From Tretioscincus oriximinensis (Eukaryota > Chordata > Lepidosauria > Squamata > Gymnophthalmidae), in NCBI GenBank assembly GCA_022410635.1, contig JAJVDF010000774.1:94930-158929 (forward strand): a DNA stretch of 64,000 bases. Direction: 5' to 3'. Numbering within the stretch: the first letter of the stretch is position 1; each line of letters begins with the position of its first letter. This document shows, in pieces, positions 45,122 through 56,584 of this stretch. The notes under the pieces are model-generated. The model did no database searches, was not told the DNA's origin, and saw only the letters and a program-made list of their open reading frames with translations. The translations under genes were made by a program, and so were the position numbers.

Positions 45122-45278
45122 GGCACGGATAGCTCAGTTGCTAAGGAATCCATCTCTCAGCTGGGAGATGGGATTTTGAAGCCCTGTGTGGGACGTGGGG
45201 AGGGGTGAGCACCTTCCACTAGCCTGTAGCTCTAGCCAACCCAGCTATTCAAAGGCATGAATTGCAAGAAATTGCAAT
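45122..45278 (+). mobile_element. tRNA-derived SINE, copy 3, cut by an assembly gap
   Basis: The head GGCACGGATAGCTCAGTTGC includes TAGCTCAGTTG, a full A-box match, and GGGATTTTGAAGCCC in the B-box position. CCTGTAGCTCTAGCCAACCC follows. The sequence breaks off at 45278 in a run of Ns. The expected 3' domain is inside the gap, and the pyrimidine tail reappears at 45464. Confidence 0.9.
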
Positions 45279-45463
45279 NNNNNNNNNNNNNNNNNNNNNN
45301 NNNNNNNNNNNNNNNNNNNNNNNNNNNNNNNNNNNNNNNNNNNNNNNNNNNNNNNNNNNNNNNNNNNNNNNNNNNNNNNNNNNNNNNNNNNNNNNNNNNN
45401 NNNNNNNNNNNNNNNNNNNNNNNNNNNNNNNNNNNNNNNNNNNNNNNNNNNNNNNNNNNNNNN
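45279..45463. other. Assembly gap, 185 Ns
   Basis: A run of unknown bases between the SINE body and its hexamer tail. Its placement suggests the tandem tail could not be assembled. The 122- and 143-codon frames across it are artefacts. Confidence 0.99.
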
Positions 45464-45610
45464 CTTCTCCTTCTCCTTCTCCTTCTCCTTCTCCTTCTCC
45501 TTCTCCTTCTCCTTCTCCTTCTCCTTCTCCTTCTCCTTCTCCTTCTCCTTCTCCTTCTTCTCCTCCTTCTCCTTCTTCTCCTCCTTCTTCTCCTCCTTCT
45601 CCTTCTTCTA
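45464..45610 (+). repeat. (CTTCTC)n hexamer array, SINE tail
   Basis: CTTCTC units run nearly unbroken to 45555 and then degrade into CTTCTT and CTCCTT variants. It is the expanded pyrimidine tail of the SINE before the gap, comparable to the tails at 1-95 and 31088-31158. Confidence 0.95.
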
Positions 45611-46599
45611 TATCTCAGACTATAAGCCTTTGTGTGCAGCAGGCCTTAGGTTTCCTATATGAACAAAAGCATCTATCTCCTCCCCCAATATAATGTTTCT
45701 TAGCACCAGGCTGTACATTAACAGGGTTTATAAACAGATTGGTGGTCTCTTTTGCTCTGTGTCTTGTGCACAAACATACAGAGAAAGTCACCTTGCAGAT
45801 AAACTACAACTAGCATTATATATTCAAGGGATATGAAGACTTCATTATAACTCTGCTAGTCACATTTGCATCCCCAGAAGAATGCTTCCGTTATTTTAAA
45901 TAGACGATGTATATTTTCAATAAACTCTTTTGACTCATAAACTGCTGCATTTAAAGGAAAGAAATCAATAGCCCTGGCTTCCCATGTGTTTTCCTCTTCT
46001 AAATGTCTCAATTTAAATGCAGATTTTGACTACTGCACTGCCAAGAGGGACCACTATGACGTTCCCTGTAGAGGGAATTTGTAGACAACAATTGTCACCT
46101 CGTGAAATGGTAGCAGAGAGGCATCCTCCCACAAAATTCTGATCAGTACAAAGGAAATGAAACCCTAGCTGCCTAAAGAGATTGATTTTACAGAAATAAA
46201 AATGTTCTCTGCTTCAGATTACGACTTTGAGAGAAGGAAGCAAAACAGATTAAGATTGACTGCTTGCTGTAAATACTCGGTTCCATTTAGAAGTAAAGAG
46301 AGATGAGACTCTTTTAAAGAAAAATCCCAGATTTCTTTTTGTGGGTATCCATTTGTGACTGTTTAACCATCTTTTGCATTGGTGCAAAACCACAATTCCA
46401 TGTTGGTGTGGTAAATCTTCACCCCAGATTTGCAAATGCTGAACATTTAAAAGAAAAGAATTTGATTTTTAAAAAATTGGTTTTTAGTGGATTTGATGCA
46501 CAAGTCTGTAGTAATCCCAATGTACTCCTGGAGTATGCCACCAAAAAGCCCAGTAAAGGCATGGAGAAAAATCTAACTCTGATACTGTCATGCGTGATT
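45611..46599. other. no gene seen
   Basis: No recognised repeat. The 90-codon plus-strand frame at 46339-46611 has no identifiable domain. Confidence 0.5.
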
Positions 46600-47445
46600 A
46601 TTAAAGTTTAAGACTTTAGTTCTCACTTTTAAGACCCTTCATGCTCTTGACCCTCAATACCTTTCTTCCCTTGTCTCTTTTTCTTTTTATTGTCTCTTTT
46701 GTCTCTTACCTCTATCAACCCTCTCACCAGTCCTGGTGCCTGATTCGGCCAAGAGTCTGCTCTGCTGGATCTTGTTCCCACCGTTTCACTCTTCTTGCTC
46801 TCTATTGTTGGAACTGTCTTCCCACCGTCCTACATTTTTCTCTCACTCTGGCATCTTTTAAATCCAAACTTAAAACTCTTCTATTCACCAGGGCCTTTGA
46901 TAGATTGCACCAACTTCCTGTTCGAATAATACACATAGACTTAAAACTTGGCTGTTGGTTTTTTCATAGAATCATAGAATCATAGAGTTGGAAGGGACCT
47001 CCAGGGTCATCGGGTCCAACCCCCTGCTTGATGCAGGATTCATTAAACCATCCCAGACAGATGACTGTCCAGACTCTGTTTGAAGACTTCCAGGGAAGGC
47101 GAACTCACCGCCCCCTGTGCCACTGGTTTACCACCCTGACTGTTAGAAAGTTTTTTTCTGATATCCAATCTAAATCTACTCCCTTGCAGTTTCATTCCAT
47201 TGTTTCTAGTCCTTCCATGTGCTAATGAGAACAGTGCTGATCCCTCTGCTCTGTGACAGCCCTTCAGATATTTGTAGGCAGCTATCAGGTCTCCTCTCCT
47301 CTTTTATCTGTTTTAATATTGTTTCTTGTATTTATTTGTAAAAAATACTATGTTTTTGCCCATATTTTGTGTGTTCTGTACAGCATTACGTACATGGTTA
47401 GTGCTATATACATTAATCATCATCATCATCATCATTATCAAAGGG
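46600..47445 (+). pseudogene. L2-like LINE 3' end split by an antisense CR1
   Basis: The first part (46600-46960) reads, in broken frames, a decayed KTLHALDPQYL block, ALYCWNCLPTVLHFSL and SFKSKLKTLLFTRAFDR. This is the C-terminal signature of L2-type LINEs (LWN.LP ... SFK..LKT.LF..AF). The second part (47303-47445) is a 3' UTR with CTGTACAGCATTACGTACAT and GTGCTATATACATTAATCAT, ending in (CAT)n. Between them lies CR1 at 46965-47302. Joining the two flanks gives the normal L2-like order. Confidence 0.82.
46965..47302 (-). pseudogene. CR1 LINE 3' end inserted into the L2-like element
   Basis: It starts with three ATCATAGA repeats (CATAGAATCATAGAATCATA), then GGTCATCGGGTCCAACCCCC, GATGACTGTCCAGACTCTGT and the last ORF2 codons antisense. 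It is cut at AGGTCTCCTCTC (5' truncation). Relatively intact, so younger than the L2-like element that hosts it. Confidence 0.92.
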
Positions 47446-47604
47446 AAGCCTTTGAGATGAGAAAGTTAAACAGTTCACTTTAACTATTTGAATGGCATTT
47501 TTGTATCTACCACATCTTATGTATACATATCCAACAGGACTCCTGTCCAGTAGTGTCATGCTTATGGAGCATGTGATTTTAACTCATATTGCTCTATGTA
47601 TGCA

Positions 47605-47837
47605 TGAAACTGCAAGGGAGTAGATTTAGATTAGATATCAGAAAAAAACTTTCTAACAGTCAGGGTGATAAACCAGTGGACCAGTTCGCCACAGGGGGTG
47701 GTGAGTTCGCCTTCTCTGGAAGTCTTCAAACAAAGACTAGGCAGTCATCTGTCTGGGATGGTTTAATGAATCCTGCATAGAGCAGGGGGTTGGACCCGAT
47801 GACCCTGGAGGTCCCTTCCAACTCTATGATTCTATGC
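47605..47837 (+). mobile_element. CR1 LINE 3' end, inverted relative to 46965-47302
   Basis: TTTAGATTAGATATCAGAAA, ACAGTCAGGGTGATAAACCA, CTGGGATGGTTTAATGAATC and CCTGGAGGTCCCTTCCAACT lead to the terminal TATGATTCTATG. It covers about 230 bp that are complementary to the preceding CR1, about 400 bp away. Confidence 0.92.
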
Positions 47838-50800
47838 ATTTAGGGAACAGCTTCCTATTTGCACAACATTCTTGTGAACGTTCCCCTAATATGGTATTTT
47901 AAAAGGTTATTATTATTGGTTTGGACTGAGATTTTACTTTTTGTTGTGCAAGTTGCCCTAAGAACCACAAATGCACTCACATACATACATGCAAAGCTGA
48001 AGGAAGAAAGGCTCCGGTGAATATCTTTTTCTTGCATGCAATTTCTTCATATTCCTTAACACACGCAGAAGTTTCCCCTCACACATAGGAAAGTGTGTGC
48101 TGTGAATATGAAACATTATGAAGAGACAGCAACTATGCAACTGAAACAGGGATGTCATTTATGAGTAGTTTAGGTTGAAGGTTTTTTTACAAACAAAAAG
48201 ACCCCAAAACTGAAGGAGAGAAAAAAAGGGCCAGTTGATAATAAGGTTTGAAATAATGGTGTGTTTTCTCCACAAACATGGTGCTCTCGATTAATATGGC
48301 ACCAATGTGCTGCTGGAGCATTCCTATTATTAGTTTTGTGAAGGCATTGAAGTCACCAGTGGGAGCAAGGGATCTCAAACCTGAAATCCTCATGGAATGC
48401 AAGGGAAGCTTGCTACTAAAAGATTTAGAGACAGGAGTTAAATCAGGTGGAAATTCATCTTATCTTCAGCTTTACTACAGTGGGCTAGAAGTGGCTTGGG
48501 ACAGAGTTTGCCTTACTATTTCAGCGCCAATGACTTCGGCATCTAATTGCCATGTGACAGATGATAGAACATCCTGGCGTTTGGGGAATGAAGCCTGATG
48601 CAGATATTCATTTTCAATCAGCATGAGCTGTATTCACAGTGGCAAACCTTCAAACCAATGTGTCAATCAAAATGTCTTCATAATAAGTTGACTCCAGTTT
48701 TCTCACCAACCAGAGTACTATATTTGGGATGCTCACATTGAAGCTAACTCTCCTTTATTCCTAGAAAAAGCCAGAGGGTCCTGCTTAGATAGAAGCTCCC
48801 TCCACATAGCGTATTAAAAACCTCAGTGCTTTAAGTTCCAAAACGATCCCATCGTGATCCCCAGCATACCTACCTTCATCCTTTAAGACTTAATTCATGT
48901 GGAACAGATAAGCTGACTAAATCAGGAAGTAAATTATGAGCATGCTCAGAATGCAATTTGGCTTTTAACCAGGAAGAAAAGGATGAGGCTGCTTTGTATG
49001 AGATTCTGCATTCTCTCTTGCTCTTGTGCTCACAAGATTCTGGCTTCTCTCGATAACCAAGCGGCACACAAAGATTTTAGAAATGGAACACGGGCTGTTT
49101 CGCAAAGTTGTCTGAAAAAAGCAGCAATCAAGGAATTACAGTCCCTTATATCTTCTTCCCCAATGCATTGTGATACATGGTGAAAATTCCTTTTGTGGGT
49201 TTGGTGGAAGAATGAAGATGTTGTAACATCTCAGCAAGGATCAGGTTGGAAAACATTGTGTAGAGGGGGGCAATGTGGGAAGTAACTATGGTGGTATCAC
49301 TTCTGCTGGTGGGATACAGTGATGGGAGCTTCCAGAAGCCAGATATGAGGCAAGGAACCTGAAAATATGGCACAGCTCGGGATTCTCTAATGCACAAGAA
49401 GCACAGGCAGAATTTTTATGATGTCACTTCCTGGGTGCAACAGGAAATGATGTCAGTCTGGGTGCTATTGTCTGGAAATAGATACCAGAAGTGACATCAT
49501 AATGATGTCACCTCCAGTAAAATGGCTGCCCTCAGGGTAAGGGGACAGCCATTTGCGTTATTGTGCATGAGATCTCAGGTCTTGTGCAAGGGTACACGAT
49601 CTTGTAGACTGCACAAGATTCTCATGCACCTCCCAACTCTGGTGGGATCATTTCTGAAATCTGGTAGGTTTCAAGTATGGATCAATTTCATAATTTGTAA
49701 TTTTATCATATGCAGCCCAGAAAAAAAGAATACAGGGATAATTAAAAAACAGAAACATTAACGAAAGTAGATGTGGATATTACCAGAAAGAAGCTAAGCA
49801 CCAATTCCAGAAAGGATTTAAAGCTGATAATTTTTTTAATTACAAACTGATATTCCCCTAACAGATGAAGATTCAGTCCTAGATAATATTTTGTGCATGC
49901 AGGTGGTAGGGAAGAGGATATAGAAAGGCACACTTCCTTCTTCCTAAAAAGTGCTTTGCCATTCTTCAGCTGTGCAGAGATTCTAATTCAAGAGCCACTG
50001 AGGTGAATCTGAAGGCACATGTTGTGCACTGAATGGATTTAAGTGGAGGCTGATAAACATGACAGAAGTTAATGCGTACTTGGACAGGGGCTACGATAGA
50101 AGTCGATGGTAACTGTAGAGTTCCAATGCAAATTTAAGAAATGGTTGGTCTTTTTAGCAAGGCAGGGAGAAAAAAAAAAGAGGGAATGAAGGAAGGAGAG
50201 AAAGTGTAAGAAAGAGAACTGGACCATAAAGAAGGTAAAGAATTGATGCTTTTGAACTGGGTGCTAAAAAAGCTTTCTGTGAGTGCTTTGGACTGAAAAG
50301 AGAACAAATCAGTCACTAATAAAATTGATAAACTTTGACCTCTCTTTGGAAGGCCAAACACAGAAGCTGAAGTTTAGATACTTTGATCGTATAAGAAGAT
50401 AGGACAATGAAAAAGAGACTAGGCTGAGATAGGCATTAGGAGAAGGGTATAGTCAAGAATGGGATGGATATATACTGTAATGGAGACAACAAACATGAAC
50501 TTGGGAAGACATTGGGAGGCACAGGAGACAGAGAGTCTTGGTGTATTATAATCCATTGAATCATGAAAAACTAAGTTGAAGAACTGGTTCTGACCCAATT
50601 CTAGCAAATGTGGAACATCCAGAGCCTTGAAGAATAAGCTGCTCCACAAGTAATTTCTTTTTAGTAGAAATAACATCAGATCAGTGTTATAAAAAAGCAT
50701 GCATGCTTCACTGTAATAGTATAACTTGATAACGGAAGCATGCGTGAAATGCAGGATATCAAAATCACGAGTACATGACTAGTTATCAGAGAATGAAGGT

Positions 50801-51731
50801 CATAATAACCTAGCAGGCAGCAAATTTACAATCTGGATTCAGCCAGAATCCAACATTGATTCTGATCTATGATTGAACAACAACAATAGTGAACGAAGAA
50901 CCTTGGAATTTTCTGTACATGTGGTGGATTTCATAGAACCAGAAACATAAATGCTTAAAACTAGAAGCTATCTGCATATTGTTTGAAATCTATTTTGAAA
51001 GTAATTTTCTGTTGGTGATCTAACTTAGAACAGCTATAAGAAAACTGTTGCAAAATTATTGTTGGATTCCCCAGAGACATACTTCATCTGCGACGGTATA
51101 CATGCCCATGGGATATAAAAGAGACTATTAAAATTCTAGCTAATTAAAAAAAAAACTAATTGAAATTGTAACGGGGCAAGTCTCAGGGTGATGTTTTACA
51201 AATGGGATGTGATAAATATTCTGTGTAAAGATGTGGATCAATCAGTGTGAAGTGTCTTTTTTCAAGATAATTGACAAAGCAGGGCTGTGATCCTGCATAC
51301 ATTTCCTACTGAAATCAATGGAAATTATACATTTACCTGTTAAAAGGACAATTGTTTGAATCAGAGTGTTATGATATGCTTCTGAATAGGTCAATAACAT
51401 CTCAAATGTATGTATGAAAGACTAATTGTTTCTGGCCCTTTGCACTCCCATTATTTTCAATAAATATTGGTCATTTCTACACTAATCTCCTCCTGTTTGT
51501 AAGCAATAGGTGTAGATATGGAACAACATGGGAGCTTTAAGTTCCATCTACATGACTGTGCTAATTCAGAACAGTACATCTATGGCTTTGAAGTTTATGT
51601 GAACACTGTAGCTGCACTTTCATGTCTCTGATCTCTGGAGGAAAACATTTTGGCAATGTGATAAAATAGTTCCTTCTATACATCTCTTGTGTGTTGGACC
51701 AGGGATAATGATACTATTCGTTGACACGATT
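47838..51731. other. no gene seen, two small inverted repeats
   Basis: ATGATGTCACTTCCTGG (49418-49434) and CCAGAAGTGACATCAT (49485-49500) are near-exact inverse copies. GTGCATGAGA...TCTTGTGCA (49563-49588) pairs with TGCACAAGATTCTCATGCAC (49610-49629). Several frames of 60-106 codons show no domain; a 106-codon plus-strand frame at 48278-48598 was examined and has no recognisable motif. Confidence 0.5.
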
Positions 51732-51848
51732 ACTTAAGAACATGAGAGGAGCCCTGCTGAATGGGGCTGGAGCCTGTTTACTCCAGCATTCTGTCTCACA
51801 CAGAGGTCCATCAATTGCACCTGGGCAGTCTGGGACAGAAGAAGGCCT
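51732..51848 (-). mobile_element. CR1-clade LINE 3' end, antisense (TTATGTTC family)
   Basis: TTAAGAACATGAGAGGAGCC, CAGCATTCTGTCTCACACAG and CAATTGCACCTGGGCAGTCT are the inverse of the 3' end seen at 3100-3238 and 32850-32946. It is 5'-truncated and has one remaining terminal repeat. Confidence 0.88.
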
Positions 51849-51869
51849 CGTTCTGCATAATATTTACAT

Positions 51870-51921
51870 TTACACTCATGACTTTGAGTGTAAATTTTCT
51901 CTCTTTGCTAAGAGAGAAAAT
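51870..51921. repeat. Two adjacent perfect hairpins
   Basis: TTACACTCA (51870-51878) pairs with TGAGTGTAA (51885-51893). Directly after, ATTTTCTCTCTT (51894-51905) pairs with AAGAGAGAAAAT (51910-51921) around TGCT. Both stems are perfect and touch. Function unknown. Confidence 0.8.
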
Positions 51922-52460
51922 GTTGTGCCAGCTGGCATCTAGGTTTTAAATTTAAAAAAATAGTTATTTCAAATCCTTTATAGGTCATTTTTCTAAAGGG
52001 TCGATACATTCAACTATTTGCATAGTATTCAGCCAAAGTGTTTAAGAACTAAATGCTCCAAACTGTGTCTCATAAGCTGTAGTTTTATTAGAAATAGGAC
52101 AGTGTATTTTGGGGACAAATATCTGTTTTGAAGCAATAAAAAAAGCTTCATTGTCTTTGGTTTGAAAAGTTCTAGCAGGTCTCGACAAGATTTCACTGTA
52201 AGCTGTGGTATTAATTATTCAGTTTCAAAATTATAGAAAACAGCCTCTGCCATTTGATATGTTAAAACTTATTGGTTTTGTGGGGGCTTTTGATGTAAAT
52301 AAAGTATGAATGGATAATCTTTGTATTTAATGTTTTTGGAAACACTCAAGTAGCTGGCTGGTTCAAATCAACGAGTGTCATTTGGAATAAGAAAAAAAAA
52401 AGTGATGTATAAAAGAACAGCCTGTGCACTCAGCTTTGAAATAATATTTGCTCATTATAT
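51922..52460. other. no gene seen
   Basis: AT-rich, with no recognised feature. Confidence 0.6.
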
Positions 52461-52665
52461 GAGGCTGACCAGATGACCACTTTTTTGGGGAGAACCCAGT
52501 TTTGGAGTGTCTACCCTGCCCTCCCAGGGGAGAAGCCATTTCCCCGTTTTTTGTTGAGGAAACATTTTTAAAGAAAATTAAAAGAAAATTCACTGCACCA
52601 CCACTAGGGAGCTCTGGCATCTGGGGCCACCCTACCCTCAGTAAAAAAATAAAAATTCTCAGTCT
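52461..52665 (+). mobile_element. MITE-C copy (hAT-type), one end only
   Basis: It starts GAGGCTGACCAGATGACC, close to the TAGGCTGACCAGATGACC end at 57530. The interior TTCCCCGTTTTTTGTTGAGG and CACTGCACCACCACTAGGG is the inverse of 25686-25790. It ends near ACCCTCAGTAAAAAAATAAA without the complementary TIR. Confidence 0.7.
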
Positions 52666-53173
52666 TACATTGATTTAATCAAACTGCAAATTGGTTGCTC
52701 ATTACCAATTGTTTTAACTGAATGAATGAGCTGATCAACTGCAGAAAATCAATAACTTGTGAGTGATGGTACTTTGAAAGTTGGAATACATTTAGGTTAA
52801 CTTGTATTTCTTAAACTTGCATGGGTGCCAGATTTATATAAGAGTTTTATGATCTAGTACTGCCTTCAAACTGAAGAGGCAGGTAGGATGCCCAGAAACA
52901 GTTGATCATAGGATGCAGGACTAGATAGGTTGTGACCTTACCCAGCAGAACTGATTTATCCAGTGGTACTTCAGGAAATATTTTCTGGAAAGAGCCACAT
53001 AGATAGTTGAGCAACAAGCTATTCCTCCGACCTGACACATCAACAATTTTACAGATGTCACATTAGTTCCTGTTCTAAAGAGTTCCCAGAGATGTGATAT
53101 TACATCATTTCCCACAAAGAATAAGTGACCAAGACTAATATTTTTTACTCATTTGTTTGATTTGCTTCTCTTT
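52666..53173. other. no gene seen
   Basis: No recognised repeat or exon. Confidence 0.55.
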
Positions 53174-53725
53174 GGCTGCATTCTCACTAGGGGGAGAAAT
53201 GGGAGCGGAAGCTGTGTGGCTTTGCATTGGGCGCACACAATTTCCTTATAATCTTCAGAAGGAGCGCTCTTGTGATGCATTATTTGAAAAGTCACATATT
53301 GTCACAAAGAGTTTGCCCTCAAAAGCAAAACAACTGCAGTTTTTCCCAATTCAGGATAACTGTGCTCTGGCTACGGTTTGCCTGCAGTGGGACATGACAA
53401 TGCTGCCACGCTCTGCTATTGTGCCTCTATTTTGATCTAACCGAGGGAGCAAGAGCATTTTAAAAAGTTTTCGGGGTGGGTTGGTTGGGTTCTAGTTTTG
53501 CACAAATTTAAATATCTGTATTTCGGTATTTTTTTTGTAATTATGGATTTGTGGAAAACTCAGACACTTTTTGTTTCCCAAAATGAGGAATGTAGTAGGA
53601 TAAGAGGACATTCCAAAAACAGATTATCCAACCAATGCAGTCATTAACTCCAGAAGCCAATGCAAATCTTGTGTGGATGATGAAATGGAGCTGGAAACAG
53701 AAGGAAATGGCAGTGGGAACTGAAT
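53174..53725 (-). mobile_element. MITE-B copy 2 (TIR element), inverted relative to 24106
   Basis: It begins GGCTGCATTCTCACTAGG. The other end (GTGGGAACTGAATT) is a decayed inverse of it. The interior matches 24106-24615 in inverse: GGTTCTAGTTTTGCACAAAT, AATTATGGATTTGTGG, AATGCAAATCTTGTGTGGAT. No transposase. About 29 kb separates the two copies. Confidence 0.78.
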
Positions 53726-55435
53726 TCACTTTGCAGTTCTCAAAACTGCTTAGGTTTAGGTGACATTTATGAAAAAATATGGAAATTTTTGAAAGATTCA
53801 CAAACTTTCAAACACCATTGTAGCCCTGGTTGAAATGCAACTTATTAGGTAATTTCAAGGAAAGATGTATAAGAAGCAGACATTTTGCTGGTTGTTTAAA
53901 AAGACAGATAGAGGTTAGATATGTAATACCTAATATATGGGCACCATTACTAGATAACAATGCTGTATTGAGACAGATGAATTTTCCTGGGAAACAAATA
54001 ATTCAAAGATGGTTATTAATAGTAAAAGATTCAGAAAGAACGGATAGGGCAGGAGAAGAGTACGGGAGATGGAAGGACAGGAGATGTTTGGAAGATAGGA
54101 AGTGGAAGGAAGATAGAAAATAGGATTAAGAAACAACGTAAAGAAGTATTATGGTAAATAGATACGTTATTATAATGAAATAAGTATGGATTGTAAGCAA
54201 TTGTGATGTGAACAATTATATGATTTGTAATCTACTACATTAAGTATCTTATATTGGAATCCTTAATTTCTTGGCTTGTAACTCTGTTGTGTAAATTAAT
54301 TAAAAAGGGAAAAAAGGCAAGGCTGCATCCAGATTACTGCCACTACAGCCAGTCCCAGGTACAGAGGCATCAGCTGTGGACGGTATATCTAGTTCGTGTC
54401 ACTATGACTCTTGTTCAAACCAGGGGACACAAAAGATTCTGTTTGATGTGCTAGCAATATGCTAAGACAACGGGCATTTCCAATGCATTGAAATGTGATT
54501 TGGACAATGGGGAAAAAGAGAACCAAGTCTTGGGTCTTGTTTGAGAAGTTTAAAGAGTATGGTTTAAAGTTAAACTGCATTTGGGGAGAGCTGGGGTCGC
54601 TCTATGGGAAACATGTTATGTCTTAAATGGTGGCTCCCCACCCCTGAGATGCATTGAAGCATTTTAAGGCACTGTGTTGTTAATGCTGTAGAATCCAGTC
54701 ATCATTATTCAAGTGTGTAAGCTGCAGGGACAAACTGGCTAGGATTCCAGGTTGCCCGACAGCACGTTGCCTGTCAAGTGTGGGGCCCTGATGAACAGGG
54801 TCGCACCTTTTGCTTTACCTGTGTTTTGAGCAGGTCCACTATGTGACACTCTTTCCGCATGTACAACAGCAGCCCTGGTAGCTCAGCCATAGCTGGGTAA
54901 AGAATTGATGTATGGTGTTGGGCTTGCAGCACTGCCATCCAATGAATATGTCCACTTTGACTCCCAGTTTGCTACTGGTTAGCTGTCCAGTTGGGGGGCA
55001 CTGACAGAAAGAGGAAGTTTATGCCTAGAGATGAGATGGACATCTGTTTCAAATGGCCAATTATTGCAGTCTGGCAGTGAGAAGGGAGGGGAAGCAAGAG
55101 AGAAGTCAATCAAATTATGGGTCAAAATGTACATCATAGAGATGGAGGCTCAGACTTTGATTTCAGCCCCCCATTTTGTCCAGAGTCTCACCTTAGCCTG
55201 GAATTCACATTTGGGATACCCATACTGCTTTCTTCACACTTTCCTTCTGCTAGGATAGCATGACTGCTCCATGGTTTCATGGTACTCATGCCATTCTAGC
55301 ATAAGTAAAGCATGAAGAAAAAGAATATTGCACTATTAAAAAATTCAGGAAAAAATATGCACCTCTTTCACCTGGTCTTTGGTTGAAGAAAGGACATTTT
55401 TCTTCCCACTTTTAGATATTCTTTTTAATTATGTC
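53726..55435. other. no host gene seen, possible L1-like 3' region
   Basis: At 53830-54315 an A/G-rich stretch in which frames end in Arg/Lys-rich residues, followed by an AT-rich UTR and AATTAATTAAAAAGGG, resembles an L1-type ORF2 end and tail, but I could not confirm motifs. The sequence at 54870-54960 (GGTAGCTCAGCCATAGCTGG) has a partial A-box but no B box, so it is not called a tRNA. Confidence 0.35.
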
Positions 55436-55487
55436 AATTTTATTGGCTGCCCTGAGACCTTTGGGTGTTGAGCAGGGTATAAGTAGA
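55436..55487 (+). mobile_element. L2-like LINE 3' tail
   Basis: GGCTGCCCTGAGACCTTTGG then GTGTTGAGCAGGGTATAAGT is the typical L2-like 3' end of squamates (GCCCTGAGCCCTTTGGG..AGGGCGGTATATAAAT), here passing straight into an AAT microsatellite. Confidence 0.75.
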
Positions 55488-55581
<94 letters not shown>

Positions 55582-55705
55582 TAGATAAAATAAAAATAGA
55601 TAAAATAAAAATAGATAAAATAAAAAATTAAAAATAAAATTAAAAAAATAAAATTAAAAAAATAAAATTAAAAAATATAATAATAATAATAAAATAAATA
55701 AATAG
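55488..55705. repeat. (AAT)n microsatellite and A/T-rich satellite-like repeats
   Basis: AAT triplets run from 55488 to about 55576. Then a roughly 14-bp unit (AAATAGATAAAATA) repeats three times, followed by AAAATTAAAAAAATA units to 55705. It continues the L2 tail. Confidence 0.95.
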
Positions 55706-56005
55706 TGAGATTATTGCACAATAACATCCAGATGACCACTATAGATGGCAGTGACTAGTTAAAGTTACTGCACATTCCTTGCACTGCTACCCTGGTCTTG
55801 TGGTCAGCAGAATAATCGTCATATAAGCATTTGATTACGTAATTATCATTAAGAAAGGCCTGTGCATGGCCTTATTCTGTTCCAGAAAATGATCTAAGAC
55901 ACCTGCTGTTCACGTGCCACACTGAGCTAGCCTAGTTCCTGCTGTGGCCAGTGCTAGCCCTGAATGGCACTTCAACAGCAGGTCCTTTAAACCACTTTTT
56001 GGAAT
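55706..56005. other. no gene seen
   Basis: About 300 bases with no recognised feature. Confidence 0.5.
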
Positions 56006-56346
56006 AGATGCATCCACAAGAGGGGAAAAAGTGGACTTCCTTGTAGATGGATGGCAGCCTGCATGCATGGTGTGCCGGCAGCCATAGGTGGGCAGGAACA
56101 GAGCTGAGAGCAGCCTTCTCTCAGCCCACCCTGCTTTCCAGGGGTCAATGCCAGTTGGTGCAGGGCTCGGCTGTACCTGCCACATTTGGGAAAAAAGCGG
56201 GCTGTTGGTGATCTGCTCCGTGATAGCTGAAAACATCAGCTCTCATTCAACCCACAACACAGCAGGTTTGTAGTGACTGTGTTGCTCGCAACCTGCCATT
56301 TCATCTGCAGGAGCCACCAGAAAGGTGCTTCTATGCAGATGTCAAT
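56006..56346 (+). mobile_element. MITE-D copy 2 (TIR element)
   Basis: Start AGATGCATCCACAAGAGG and end ATGCAGATGTCAAT are inverse-like. The interior matches 39075-39443: GCAGCCATAGGTGGGCAGG, TAGCTGAAAACATCAGCTCT, ATCTGCAGGAGCCACCAGAA. CpG sites of the other copy are CA or TG here, the expected decay of methylated CpG. The 108-codon minus-strand frame over it has no domain. Confidence 0.75.
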
Positions 56347-56584
56347 CCTGTGTGTGGCTGCAGCCAGGATAAGGAAAGCGTGAATCAGGCCCTTGGCTAC
56401 TGCACTAGTAATTTCTGTTGTCATGTTAGCCTTTTAAAACCTCATGTTTCAACTTCTATCCCCTTCTGAGTTAAATATGATTGCCAAAGATCAGTATTAA
56501 GTAGGACACACCTGGATCATGATAACTTGTTTGCATTTTTAAAAGGGGGGAGGACACTAAAGCTCCCATGAGTCTCAGTTTCAT
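56347..56584. other. no gene seen
   Basis: No recognised feature. Confidence 0.55.

Noticed and set aside
45257..45693. 122- and 143-codon frames rich in Leu or Ser-Pro
   Set aside because: They are translations of Ns and of the CTTCTC array.
54870..54960. Second tRNA-like sequence (GGTAGCTCAGCCATAGCTGG)
   Set aside because: Only a partial A box, with no B box and no acceptor stem.
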